Shown piece after piece: positions 27,995 through 36,722 of a DNA stretch of 64,000 nucleotides. A program made the translations under genes and the position numbers. Within the stretch, counting starts at the first letter, position 1; every line of letters begins with the position of its first letter. The DNA comes from Gemmobacter sp. 24YEA27 (GTDB lineage: Bacteria; Pseudomonadota; Alphaproteobacteria; Rhodobacterales; Rhodobacteraceae). The notes under the pieces were generated by a model. The model had not been told where the DNA came from. It was given only the letters and a program-made list of their open reading frames with translations, and ran no database searches. The stretch spans positions 124,001 through 188,000 of the forward strand of contig NZ_JASJPW010000004.1 of the NCBI RefSeq assembly GCF_030052995.1. Reading direction: 5' to 3'.

Positions 27995-29281
27995 TCAGGA
28001 ATTGATGGTCACAGCGAGGTCGAGATCACCCCCGGCGGCGTCGATCCGGCGGATCATCCCCACAAGAACATCACCGCCCTTCGCCAGATCTTCCGGGCTG
28101 GTATATTCGTTGTAACGGTGGATCACGCCATCGACCGACGGCACGACGAAGACAATGGACGGTATGCGACGCTGGATCGTCACCGCGTCATGGCCGCCGA
28201 CCGTATCAAGTTCGATCCGCCCGTAGCCGTTCTCGTCGGCGCCCATTTCGACCAGCTTCACCAGCCGTTTGTCGAACCGCCCCGCCGGGCGGCGGTCAAT
28301 CGAGACGATCTCGCCGGCCACGCCTGCTTTCGCCATCAGCTCCGGCAGGGCGGCTTTCAGCCCGGCTTCCGACCAATCGAGCATCGCCTGTTCCGGCGAG
28401 CGCAATTCGCAGAACATGATCACTTTTTCCGGAATGATATTGGCGGAATTGGGCGAAATATCGAGCCGCGCGCAGGAGCTGTACAGTGTATCCGGCGCGG
28501 TATTGGCGAGGTGCTTCAGCTCGGCCATGATATAGGCCGCACCCAGCAGCGCATCCTTGCGGTCTTCCATTTTGGTCGGGCCGGTATGGGCCTGTTCGCC
28601 CGTGACCTCGATCTTCACCTTCAGCGCGCCCCAGTGGCGGGCGAAGGGGGCGATATGTTTACCGGCCTTTTCCAGCTCGGCATCGCCTTCGATATGAACT
28701 TCAAGATAGGCGACCGGTTCGGGCGCGGTATCGGTGCCCGCATAGCCCACGAGTTTCAGCTCATCGCCCACCGATTTGCCATCGCGGTCCTGGCGCGCCA
28801 GCGCGAAATCGAGGGTATATTCGCCCGAGAAGACCGACGATCCCAGAAGGCTTGGCGTGAAGCGCGCGCCTTCCTCATTCATCCAGTCGGCGACGCAGAA
28901 ATTGCATTGCGGCGTGGTGCCGGTCTCGGCGCACCAGGCGCGGTAGCTTTCGATTGCCGCCAGTGCTGCCATCACGCCATAAGCGCCATCGAACCGCCCG
29001 CCGAGCGGCTGGCTGTCGATATGCGAGCCGATCATCACCAGCGGCGCGCCTTCGCCGGCAAGGTCGATCTGGCCGAAGAGATTGCCGATGGCATCGACCT
29101 TTACCGTATAGCCGCGCGCGGCCATTTCGGTTTTGAACCAGTTGCGCGCTGCCGCATGGGCATCGGTCAGCGCCGGGCGGTCGACGCCGCCCATCGGCGT
29201 TGCGCCGAATTCCGAGATCTTGTCCATCAGCCGGTTCAGAAGACCTGCGTCGATTTTGCTTGGGACTGTGGTGTCAGGCAT
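27995..29281 (-). CDS. M20-type Zn-dependent amidohydrolase (allantoate/N-carbamoyl-amino acid hydrolase family)
   Basis: This is a 428-residue cytosolic metallohydrolase that cleaves an N-carbamoyl or ureido amide bond. Family marks are RNWFKTEMAARGYTVKVDAIGN, the first metal ligand in MIGSHIDSQPLGGRFDGAYGV, NEEGARF with the catalytic/metal Glu pair, EVHIEGDAELEKAGK, the dimerisation part TGEQAHTGPTKMEDRKDA and the final metal His in HRYNEYTS. Its start overlaps the ABC ATPase stop by eight bases. The usual substrates are allantoate, N-carbamoyl-L-amino acids or beta-ureidopropionate; none can be singled out. Context suggests it acts on what the ABC system imports. Confidence 0.88.
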   Translation of the reverse strand: MPDTTVPSKIDAGLLNRLMDKISEFGATPMGGVDRPALTDAHAAARNWFKTEMAARGYTVKVDAIGNLFGQIDLAGEGAPLVMIGSHIDSQPLGGRFDGAYGVMAALAAIESYRAWCAETGTTPQCNFCVADWMNEEGARFTPSLLGSSVFSGEYTLDFALARQDRDGKSVGDELKLVGYAGTDTAPEPVAYLEVHIEGDAELEKAGKHIAPFARHWGALKVKIEVTGEQAHTGPTKMEDRKDALLGAAYIMAELKHLANTAPDTLYSSCARLDISPNSANIIPEKVIMFCELRSPEQAMLDWSEAGLKAALPELMAKAGVAGEIVSIDRRPAGRFDKRLVKLVEMGADENGYGRIELDTVGGHDAVTIQRRIPSIVFVVPSVDGVIHRYNEYTSPEDLAKGGDVLVGMIRRIDAAGGDLDLAVTINS

Positions 29282-31105
29282 AGGTCTTCTCCGATACGGC
29301 CGGGGTCTCGTCGTTAAGGAAGCACGCCGCAAGCGCCCGCCCGCCCCTGTCGCGCAGGACCGGGTTTTCCACGCGGCAGCGGTCAAAGGCATGCGGGCAG
29401 CGGCTGGCAAAGGCACAGCCGGGCGGCAGGTCGATGGGTGAAGGGGGCTCGCCCTCCAGGAGGCAATCCTCGGGACGGTAGCGCCGTGTCTCCAGCGTCG
29501 GCGCGGCAGAGAGCAGCGCGCGGCTATAGGGGTGGCCGGGGTCAAAGAACAGCCGCTCATTCGGCGCCACCTCGACCACTTCGCCCAGATACATCACCGC
29601 GATCCGCGAACAGACGCGGCGCACCATCGTCAGGTCATGCGAGATGAAGATATAGGTGAAACCGTGCAGCGCCTGGAGGCGTTCGAACAGATCGAGCAGC
29701 TTGCCCTGTTCGGTCTGATCAAGTGCCGAAAGCGTCTCGTCCATGATCAGAAGCTTCGGCTCCAGGATCATCGCACGCGCCACATTCAGACGCTGGCGCT
29801 GGCCTGCCGACAGCCCGCCGGTCAGGTGGTTGTAATAGCTGTCGGCAGCCCGACCTCGTTCATCACCGCCCGCGCCCGGTCGCGCCGTTCCGCAGCCGAC
29901 CCGATGCCGTGGATTTTCAGCGGCTCTTCCAGGATCTTGCCGATCGGCCATTGTGGCGGCAGCGATCCGTAGGGGTCCTGCAGCACCAGCTGGAATTTCT
30001 TGCGCATCCCGCGCAGCGTCGCGGCGCTGGCCGTGCCGACATCTTCGCCGTCAAAGATGATCTGGCCGTGATCGGGGCGTTCCAGCCCGGTCAACAGCCG
30101 CATCAGCGAGGATTTGCCACAACCGGATTCGCCCACGACCCCGAAATTGTCGCCCTGGAAGACATCGAAAGACACATTCCGCACGGCCTGAACCACAGAA
30201 AGCCCGGCCTCGCCGCCGCCGGATCTTATAGGCTTTCGCGACATCGCGGATCGAGAGCACCGGCTTTGGCACATCCCGTTCCTCGCGCGCGCGCGGGTGG
30301 TCTCATCCCAGAGCTTCGGCAGTTCCTGGATCAGTTTGGCGGTGTAGGCGCTTTTCGGGTCTTCGATCAGGGCGCGGGGCGGCTGCATTTCGGCCACGCG
30401 TCCGGCATTGAGCACCATAACCCGGTCAGAGGCATCGCAGGCCACCGGCAGCGACGAGCAGATGAACAGCACGGCCGTCGAGAATTGCGCATTCAGGTCG
30501 CGCATCAGTTTCAGGATCTGCGCCGCCACCGTCACGTCGAGCGGCTGGGTGATATTGTCGGCGATCAGCAAGGCCGGGTCCGAGATCAGCGCATCGACGA
30601 TCATCGCGCGCTGCATCATGCCGCCGGAATACTGGAAGGGATATTCTTCAAACCGCTTATGGGCAGACGGAATCCGCACCGCATTCAGCAGCTGGATCGC
30701 CTTTTTCTTCGCCTCGGTGGCTGAAATATCCGGGCGCACGGCGCGGAGTTTCTCGACCAGCTGCGCGCCCACGGTCATGGTCGGGTCCAGTGCACCGGCG
30801 GGGTTGCCGCCGACATAGGCAATCTCACGGCCCGCGAGTTTGCGCGCAAGGGCAGGGTTTTGCACCAGATCCTGGCCGCGAAAGCGGATCTCGCCGCCGG
30901 TGATGCGCAAAGGGTCCGAGAGCCAGCTTGCAATCGCGCGGGCCAGCACGGTCTTGCCCGACCCGCTTTCGCCGATGACCGACAGGATCTCGCGTGGGTG
31001 GATGTCAAAGGAGATCGCCGAGAGGATCTCGCGCGCTCCGGCGGCAACGGTCAGGTTCGAGACCTGAAGGACCGGCGCAGATTTCATCGCCTCTTCCATC
31101 TTCAT
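29274..31105 (-). CDS. Peptide-type ABC transporter, fused double ATP-binding protein (three frame breaks)
   Basis: This gene encodes two nucleotide-binding domains in tandem, about 610 residues, as in GsiA or YejF. The first has Walker A GESGSGKTVLAR and signature YSGGMMQRAMI with IADNITQPLD (Walker B Asp/Glu partly altered). The second has GESGCGKSSLMR, LSAGQRQRLNVARA, LLIMDETLSALD and the oligopeptide-type C-terminal cysteine motif (CAFASRCPHAFDRC). Frame breaks near 30290 (a GC repeat), 30228 and 29840 each need one or two bases. The start overlaps the permease stop (ATGA). It powers import with the two permeases and binding protein upstream. In the first domain Walker B ends DN rather than DE, so only the second may hydrolyse ATP efficiently. 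Confidence 0.85.
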
Positions 31106-32010
31106 GCCCCCCCGTAGATCTTGTTGCGGGCACGCTCCAATGCGGCGCCCATCAGGTTGATACTGGTCAGCGTGATCACAAGGAAAACGCCGGGCATGGT
31201 GGCGATCCACCAGGCGTTCATGATGTATTTACGCCCGTCCGAGATGATATTGCCAAAGGTCGGTGTCGGCGGCTGCACCCCAAGGCCGATAAAGCCCAGC
31301 ACGGATTCAAAGATCATCATCCGCGCGATATCCAGCACCGCGACAAAGGCCATCGGCGGCAGGAGAAGCGGCAGGATGAGAAGAAACATGATCCGAAGGT
31401 TCGTCGCGCCCAGCACCATGGCGCCGCGCACATATTCCTTTTTCGCTTCTGCCATCACTGTCGAGCGCATCACCCGCGCATAGACCGGCCAGCCCGCCAG
31501 CCCGAGGACAAGGATGATCGAGGGAATGGTTGGTCGCGACACACCCAGAATGGTGATTGCCAGAATGATCATCGGGATCGCGAGCTGCGCATCGGTCAGC
31601 CGCATCAGCACCATATCCACCCGGCCACCATAATAGCCGGCAAAGAGCCCGATCAGCGCGCCGACGATCAGCATCAGCACCGTGGTCGCAACCCCGATCA
31701 GCAGCGAATAGCGCAGCCCCGTCAGCGCGCGCGACAGCATATCGCGCCCCAGCTGATCGGTGCCGAGCGGGTGTTTCCATGTCCAGCCCTCGCCAAGGAA
31801 CAAAGGCGGGATCAGTTTCTCGCGGACCGACAGCTTCGTCGGGTCCAGCCCGCTGAGTTCGGGGTAAAGCGCTGCGGCCAGCACCAGAAGGATGAAGACG
31901 ATCAGCCCGATGCGGAACTCGATCGAGGCAAAGGCCTCGCGCCAGATCCGCGAGGATACGGTCTGGGCGGCGGCGACGCGGGCGGCGGGGTCAAGTGTTG
32001 TGACGCTCAT
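31102..32010 (-). CDS. Peptide-type ABC permease, DppC-like
   Basis: This 302-residue inner-membrane permease has six helices. An N-terminal helix (IEFRIGLIVFILLVLAAAL) is followed by the typical WKHPLGTDQLGRDMLSRAL motif of the OppC/DppC group, and the EAA loop is RGAMVLGATNLRIMFLLILP. Its start overlaps the DppB-like gene by one base, and its stop overlaps the ATPase start. It forms the membrane pore with the DppB-like partner. Confidence 0.92.
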   Translation of the reverse strand: MSVTTLDPAARVAAAQTVSSRIWREAFASIEFRIGLIVFILLVLAAALYPELSGLDPTKLSVREKLIPPLFLGEGWTWKHPLGTDQLGRDMLSRALTGLRYSLLIGVATTVLMLIVGALIGLFAGYYGGRVDMVLMRLTDAQLAIPMIILAITILGVSRPTIPSIILVLGLAGWPVYARVMRSTVMAEAKKEYVRGAMVLGATNLRIMFLLILPLLLPPMAFVAVLDIARMMIFESVLGFIGLGVQPPTPTFGNIISDGRKYIMNAWWIATMPGVFLVITLTSINLMGAALERARNKIYGGA

Positions 32011-32990
32011 CAGTAATCCAGCCTCGGGTCGATGGCGGTCGCAGCAAGGTCGACCACGATATTGATCAGGACGAAGGCGGCAGCGGTGATGATGGCGATG
32101 CCCTGGATCAGCGGGAAGTCACGCTGCATCACCGCATTGATCGTCAGAAGGCCAAGGCCGGGGTAATCAAAGATGAACTCGATCACCAGAACACCGCCCA
32201 AAAGCATCGAAAACTGCACGCCGAGCAGGTTCAAAAGCGGCACAGCTGCGTTTTTCAGCGCGTGGCGGAACACGATCTGGTTGCGCGACAGCCCCCGGAC
32301 CCGGGCGATGTCGATGAAGTTCTGCGCCATCACGCCCGCGACCGAGACCGTCAGCGTGCGGATCAGGAAGGGCGCGATCTCGATGGCCAGCACGAAGGCC
32401 GGCAGGATCGTATAGGCGAAGTTGTGATAGCCGATGGAGGGCACCAGCTGCCATTTCACCGAGACCACCAGCGCCAGAACGATGCCGAGCCAGAAATTCG
32501 GCAGGCTGACGAATAGCGATGAAAGGTAAAGCGCCATCCGGTCAGGCCATCTGCCCGGGTAAAGCCCGCCTGCCACGCCAATCGGCAGCGCGATGACCAG
32601 CGCGAAGACCATTGCAAGCAGCGCGAGCTGGATCGTCATTGGCGCGGTCTGGGCGATCAGGTCCAGCACCCTTGCCCGTTCTCCCCGGGTCGAGTCGTCG
32701 AAACTCGCGCCCCCCACCGCCGCACCCGAGGCGGGACGGACGAAGCTCTGCCCGAAATCGCCCTGGAACACCTTGGTGATATAGCGCGTGAATTGCACCG
32801 GGATCGGGTCGCGCAGACCCATCTCGGTCGCGATCTCCTCGATCAGCGCCTCGGGGGCCATGCCGCCCGCCATCAGGCGCACCGGATCGCCGGGCACCAC
32901 GCGCAAAAGCGTGAAGATCAGCGCCGATACGAGAAAGACAATCACGACGCCCTGCAAAAGGCGGCGCACAAGGAACCTAAGGATGAACAT
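32010..32990 (-). CDS. Peptide-type ABC permease, DppB-like
   Basis: This 326-residue permease of the OppB/DppB group begins MFILRFLVRRLLQGVVIVFLVS. It has the characteristic RVVPGDPVRLMAGG and FTRYITKVFQGDFGQS loops, the EAA region ARVRGLSRNQIVFRHALKNAAVPLLN and a C-terminal FDYPGLGLL. An insertion around residues 105-125 carries GGASFDDSTRGERARVLD. It follows the binding-protein gene after about 79 bases. Confidence 0.92.
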   Translation of the reverse strand: MFILRFLVRRLLQGVVIVFLVSALIFTLLRVVPGDPVRLMAGGMAPEALIEEIATEMGLRDPIPVQFTRYITKVFQGDFGQSFVRPASGAAVGGASFDDSTRGERARVLDLIAQTAPMTIQLALLAMVFALVIALPIGVAGGLYPGRWPDRMALYLSSLFVSLPNFWLGIVLALVVSVKWQLVPSIGYHNFAYTILPAFVLAIEIAPFLIRTLTVSVAGVMAQNFIDIARVRGLSRNQIVFRHALKNAAVPLLNLLGVQFSMLLGGVLVIEFIFDYPGLGLLTINAVMQRDFPLIQGIAIITAAAFVLINIVVDLAATAIDPRLDY

Positions 32991-33069
32991 TCAAACCCCG
33001 GACGTTCTGGCAGAAAGTGTTGCTGGAAGGGCTGGCAGAGAGCGCGGGCGCCCTCTGCCAGAGGCTTTG

Positions 33070-34647
33070 TCAGCCGAAGGTGCCTTGGGAGGCGTCAATC
33101 TGCCCGTCGGGATACATGATCAGCCCCGAGAGGTTCTCGCGCATCCCGTGCATCAGCACCGAGGTGAACAGGGACAGCGCCGGAACCTTGTCGGCCAGCA
33201 TCGGCATCAGATTGGTCTGAAGCGAGGTCTTGCGCGCTTCGAGGGAAGGCGAATTGCGTTCCTCATCCAGCGCCGCGTCAATCTCGGCATCTTCGATGCC
33301 GCAGATCCGTTTCGACGAGGAATGGAAATGCGAGCGCAGAACCAGATCCGGCTCTGGCGAACCTGTGGACCAGCCGCAATCGACCATATGGCCCGGACCA
33401 CCGCCCGGACGGTCATAGAGACGCTCGTTCCAGGCCGCGACTTCCATCACGTTAAGCGTGACCTTGAAGCCCTGTTCCTGCATCAGCGCGGTGATGACCT
33501 CGCCATATTCCTTGGTTTTCGGGTAGAAGCCGGTCGAGGTGATATATTCCAGCTCCGGCAGGCCCTCACCATTCGGATAGCCGGCCTCGGCCAGCAGGCG
33601 CTGGCATTCCTCGGGGTTGTATTCCGGGTAGTTTTCAAGGTCGATATAGCCGAATTTGATCGGCGAGACAAAGTTCGCCGAGGCGTGACCGGCCGAGCCC
33701 ATCACTTCCAGGATCAGCTCACGGTCGATGGCGTGGCAGGCGGCTTTGCGCACCAGCGGATTGTCGAAGGGCGCTTTCGAGCAACGGAACCAGAGATATT
33801 TGTTCTCGACCGAGACCTGGCGCTTGATGACGATACCGTCCTCAGCCTCCAGCGTTTCGGCCTGTTCGGGCTCCAGCCGTTCGATAATATCGGCCTGGCC
33901 GGACATCAGCGACAGCATCCGCGTGGTGCCGTCACCGACAAACGAGAAATTGACGCCCGGCACGGTCGGCGCGCCTTTGAAATAGCCCGGGAAGGCCTCC
34001 ATCACGGTGTCATTGCCGCGCTGTTCGACGAATTTGAACGGGCCGGTGCCGTTCAGACGCTGCGAGAGCGGACCCGAGGGGCCACCCGCCACGTCATCCG
34101 CCGCGAGGATCGGCAGGTAAGACGCGAGGAAGATGAACAAAGACGCGCCGTAGCCGCCTTTCGAAGTGTCGATGACGACGGTGAAATCATCCGGCGTGGT
34201 GACTTCGAACGTGTCGGTCGCACCCGGATAGACCTGCTTCGGACGGTCCAGCCCCGAACCATATTCCAGCGTCGCCTTCACGTCTTTCGCGGTGAAGGGC
34301 TTGCCGTCATGGAAGGTCACGCCTTCGCGGAGTTTGATCTCCAGCGTATGGGCGTCGATTTCCCTGATCTCGGTCGCGAGTTCATAAACCACTTCATCGG
34401 GCTTTTCCGGCGTCATCGGCGCGCGGGTCAGATAGCCCATCACGAAGCCTTCGATATTGGTCTGCGACAGCGTGGTATGCGCGGTCGGATCCCAGTTGCC
34501 GGTGATGTTTTCGGCCGAGAGGAAGGTGATGGGTTTCGTCGTCTGGGCCATGGCCGGGCCAAACAGGAAATTCGTATTGATCTGCGGCATGGCGGCAAGC
34601 GCGCCAAATCCCGCTGAATAGTTCATAAACTTCCGTCTGCTGATCAT
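33070..34647 (-). CDS. ABC transporter substrate-binding protein, family 5, Tat-exported
   Basis: This is a 525-residue periplasmic solute-binding protein of the DppA/OppA family. A twin-arginine-like signal (SRRKFMNYSAGFGALAA) is cut near PAMAQ. Family signatures are LREGVTFHDGKPFTAKDVKATLEY, NGTGPFKFVE and KAPFDNPLVRKAACHAID. I use the ATG at 34647, preceded by GGAGAGAG. It is encoded just before two permeases and a double ATPase. Tat export of such proteins is common in Rhodobacterales. Ligands of the family include peptides, opines, glycosides and nickel complexes, so the ligand is open. Confidence 0.9.
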   Translation of the reverse strand: MISRRKFMNYSAGFGALAAMPQINTNFLFGPAMAQTTKPITFLSAENITGNWDPTAHTTLSQTNIEGFVMGYLTRAPMTPEKPDEVVYELATEIREIDAHTLEIKLREGVTFHDGKPFTAKDVKATLEYGSGLDRPKQVYPGATDTFEVTTPDDFTVVIDTSKGGYGASLFIFLASYLPILAADDVAGGPSGPLSQRLNGTGPFKFVEQRGNDTVMEAFPGYFKGAPTVPGVNFSFVGDGTTRMLSLMSGQADIIERLEPEQAETLEAEDGIVIKRQVSVENKYLWFRCSKAPFDNPLVRKAACHAIDRELILEVMGSAGHASANFVSPIKFGYIDLENYPEYNPEECQRLLAEAGYPNGEGLPELEYITSTGFYPKTKEYGEVITALMQEQGFKVTLNVMEVAAWNERLYDRPGGGPGHMVDCGWSTGSPEPDLVLRSHFHSSSKRICGIEDAEIDAALDEERNSPSLEARKTSLQTNLMPMLADKVPALSLFTSVLMHGMRENLSGLIMYPDGQIDASQGTFG

Positions 34648-34753
34648 TTCTCTCTCCATGTTGGATGCCCGGTACCGATTTCTGGCTTTTCCGGGCTTTG
34701 GTTATTTGTCGCCGCATGATGATTTGGCCCCATGCGTGCGGGGTATTTCTGTA

Positions 34754-35563
34754 TCAGCCAGGGTGCTCCGGCGCCTGGCCCGACAGATGGTGCAACACTT
34801 CGGCATGCAACTCCGGCGTGGCCGAGGCGACGACATCACCGGCAGATTGCAGCGTGAGCGGGCGGCCATCCCAGTCGGTGATCACGCCCCCTGCGCCTTC
34901 GACCACCGCGACAAGCGGCAGGTAATCGAAAGGCTGCAGCCCGGTTTCGATGACGAGATCGCAATGCCCCGAAGCCAGCAGCCCGTAATTGTAGCAATCG
35001 CCGCCATATCGGGTCAGCCGGCCCCTGGAGCTGACCGCGTCAAAGGCTGCTTTCGAGCGGCCAGGAAAGGCGAATGGATTGGTCGTATAGATCCAGGCAT
35101 CGACAAGTGCCTTGCAGCTGCGGGTCTGGCAGGGTGCACCATTAAATGTGCTCGGCCCGCCCGTGCTCCCCTGCCAGCGCTCGCCAAGCGCGGGCATGTC
35201 GATCTGCCCCAGCACCGGCACGCCGTCTTCCAGAAGTGCGATCAGGCCGCCATAAAGCGGATGCCCGGTCACGAAACTTTTGGTGCCGTCAATCGGATCG
35301 ACCACCCAGATGCGGCGGCTGTCGAGATTGCTCGGTGCTTCTTCCTCACCGAATATCCCGTCTTCGGGGAATTTCTCCGCGATCATGCGGCGCAGCATGG
35401 CCTCGGTCGCGCGGTCAGCGATGGTGACCGGCGATTTGTCCTCCTTGTCCTCTACCTCAATCGGGCGGCGGAACCAGGACAGGGTAATCTCTTTCGCAGC
35501 CTCAGCCGCCTGCGTCAGGAAACGCAGTTCATCACCGGGGTCCGATTTGGAATCTCGTGGCAT
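34754..35563 (-). CDS. hisN: Inositol-monophosphatase family phosphatase, HisN-like
   Basis: This 269-residue Mg-dependent phosphatase has EDKSPVTIADRATEAMLRR, GEEEAPSNLDSRRIWVVDPIDGTKSF (metal ligands Glu, Asp, Asp) and the late motif FDYLPLVAVVEGAGGVITDW. The segment RYGGDCYNYGLLASGHCDLVIE is typical of the HisN branch, which dephosphorylates L-histidinol phosphate. It is 106 bases upstream of the binding-protein gene on the same strand and no terminator separates them, so it may instead serve the catabolic operon, acting on a phosphorylated intermediate made by the two kinases. I prefer the ATG at 35563; a GTG three codons upstream is an alternative. Confidence 0.8.
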   Translation of the reverse strand: MPRDSKSDPGDELRFLTQAAEAAKEITLSWFRRPIEVEDKEDKSPVTIADRATEAMLRRMIAEKFPEDGIFGEEEAPSNLDSRRIWVVDPIDGTKSFVTGHPLYGGLIALLEDGVPVLGQIDMPALGERWQGSTGGPSTFNGAPCQTRSCKALVDAWIYTTNPFAFPGRSKAAFDAVSSRGRLTRYGGDCYNYGLLASGHCDLVIETGLQPFDYLPLVAVVEGAGGVITDWDGRPLTLQSAGDVVASATPELHAEVLHHLSGQAPEHPG

Positions 35564-35591
35564 TTGTTGCACCTGCGAGGCATTTCTTCGT

Positions 35592-35635
35592 CAAACTAGT
35601 AGCGATTCGCACAAACGCGCAACAAAATTAGTTTG
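35592..35635. promoter_or_regulatory. Inverted repeat in the hisN-like/deoR intergenic region
   Basis: CAAACTA at 35592-35598 and TAGTTTG at 35629-35635 are perfect inverted arms 30 bases apart, in an AT-rich divergent promoter region. Widely spaced arms suit looping or tetramer-binding regulators such as DeoR/GlpR proteins. Function is inferred. Confidence 0.4.
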
Positions 35636-35778
35636 TCAGATGCAAAAAATTGTGGATTCAATTGCGGCATAGGGCAAATCGCGGGCAGCTAAGCGGCGGA
35701 TTGACTGCTGAACTGGCCGAAACCGCCGTATTTGAGGGTGGATTGCCACATGGTTTTGGGTTTTTGTGGAATTTCTTT

Positions 35779-35790
35779 GGCTTTAAAGCC
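35779..35790. promoter_or_regulatory. 12-bp palindrome before the DeoR gene
   Basis: GGCTTTAAAGCC is a perfect palindrome 21 bases upstream of the DeoR start codon, between the probable promoter and the GAGGTG ribosome binding site. It is a candidate autoregulatory operator. Confidence 0.4.
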
Positions 35791-35810
35791 GGTGAAGAAT
35801 GAGGTGACAC

Positions 35811-36583
35811 ATGTGGTCGCATGAGCGGCAGGCGCAGATCCTCGGTCAGCTGACCGCCCGGCAGAAGGTTTCAACCGGCGAGCTTGCCACACAATTCGAT
35901 GTCTCGCGCGAGACGATCCGGCGCGATCTTCTGGAAATGGAGGAGAGCGGGCTTCTGAACCGCGTCCATGGCGGCGCGACCCTCGCGCGATCCGGGATCG
36001 AACCCGAGCCGGCCTATGAAATGCGCCGCGCCGAGAATGTGGCCCAGAAAACCGCCATCGGGCGCAAGGCCCTGACCCTGGTCCCCGAGGGATCGACGCT
36101 TTTCATTGACACCGGCACCACCACCATCGCTTTCGCGCGCGAACTGGCGGCGCGGGGCAATATCCGCGTGATCACCAATTCCTTTGAGATCGCCCGCATC
36201 ATGTCTGCGGGGCGTGAATGCGACATCCTTCTGCTTGGGGGCGGCCGCATCGCGATGTGCCAGCGACCTATGGCGAGATGACCTTGTCGCAGATCGACCG
36301 CTTCCTCGCCGATTTCGCTGTCATCTCGCCGGTGGGTCTGCATGCCGACCGCGGCGTCACTGATTACGAATTGCATGAGGCCGAGGTCGCCCGGGCGATG
36401 ATGCGTCGCGCCCAGTCGAATATTCTGCTCTGCGATTCCGGAAAGATCGGCGCGGAAAGCCGGGTCTCGATCTGTCGTCTTGAGGAGATCAACCATCTGG
36501 TCACCGATCCTCATCCGCGCGGTGCCAGCCTGACCCTGACGCGCGGCACGGTGCATTTTTGCGAGGTTGCGACAGGCAGTTGA
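35811..36583 (+). CDS. DeoR/GlpR family transcriptional regulator (one frame break)
   Basis: This regulator of about 257 residues is divergent from the catabolic operon. The DeoR winged helix covers residues 1-57 (MWSHERQAQILGQLTARQKV, FDVSRETIRRDLLEMEESGLL, RVHGGA). The sugar-phosphate isomerase-like sensor domain follows (LFIDTGTTTIAFAREL, ITNSFEIA). After LLLGGGR the frame changes near 36250 and continues DVPATYGEMTLSQIDRFLADFAVIS to GKIGAESRVSICRLEEINHLVTD. Several bases may be missing there. Such regulators usually bind a phosphorylated intermediate, which fits a pathway with two kinases. Confidence 0.85.
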
Positions 36584-36595
36584 CCCCCCCCCCCC
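36584..36595. repeat. C12 homopolymer
   Basis: Twelve consecutive Cs directly follow the DeoR stop codon. It is the longest homopolymer I noticed in the window and is liable to slippage or miscounting. Confidence 0.8.
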
Positions 36596-36722
36596 GATGG
36601 CTTGCAGGGGCCCGGCCTCACCCGGCCATTCGCCCGCCCGGCACGGGAAATGCTGCTGCCCCGGCGGCGGCGCAGAGATCCAGGCGGAAAACACACAGGC
36701 CTGGTACGCAGCGGGTGCGCGT

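Noticed and set aside
27587..29317. 576-codon plus-strand open frame
   Set aside because: Antisense shadow of the kinase and amidohydrolase genes, with no motif or ribosome binding site.
32788..34617. 609-codon plus-strand open frame
   Set aside because: Antisense to the ABC binding-protein gene; composition is Arg/Gly/His-rich shadow sequence.
36014..36722. C-terminal extension of the YbdG frame
   Set aside because: This is the wrong frame after the break at 36909-36913; the restored frame ends at 36723 with a normal YbdG C-terminus.
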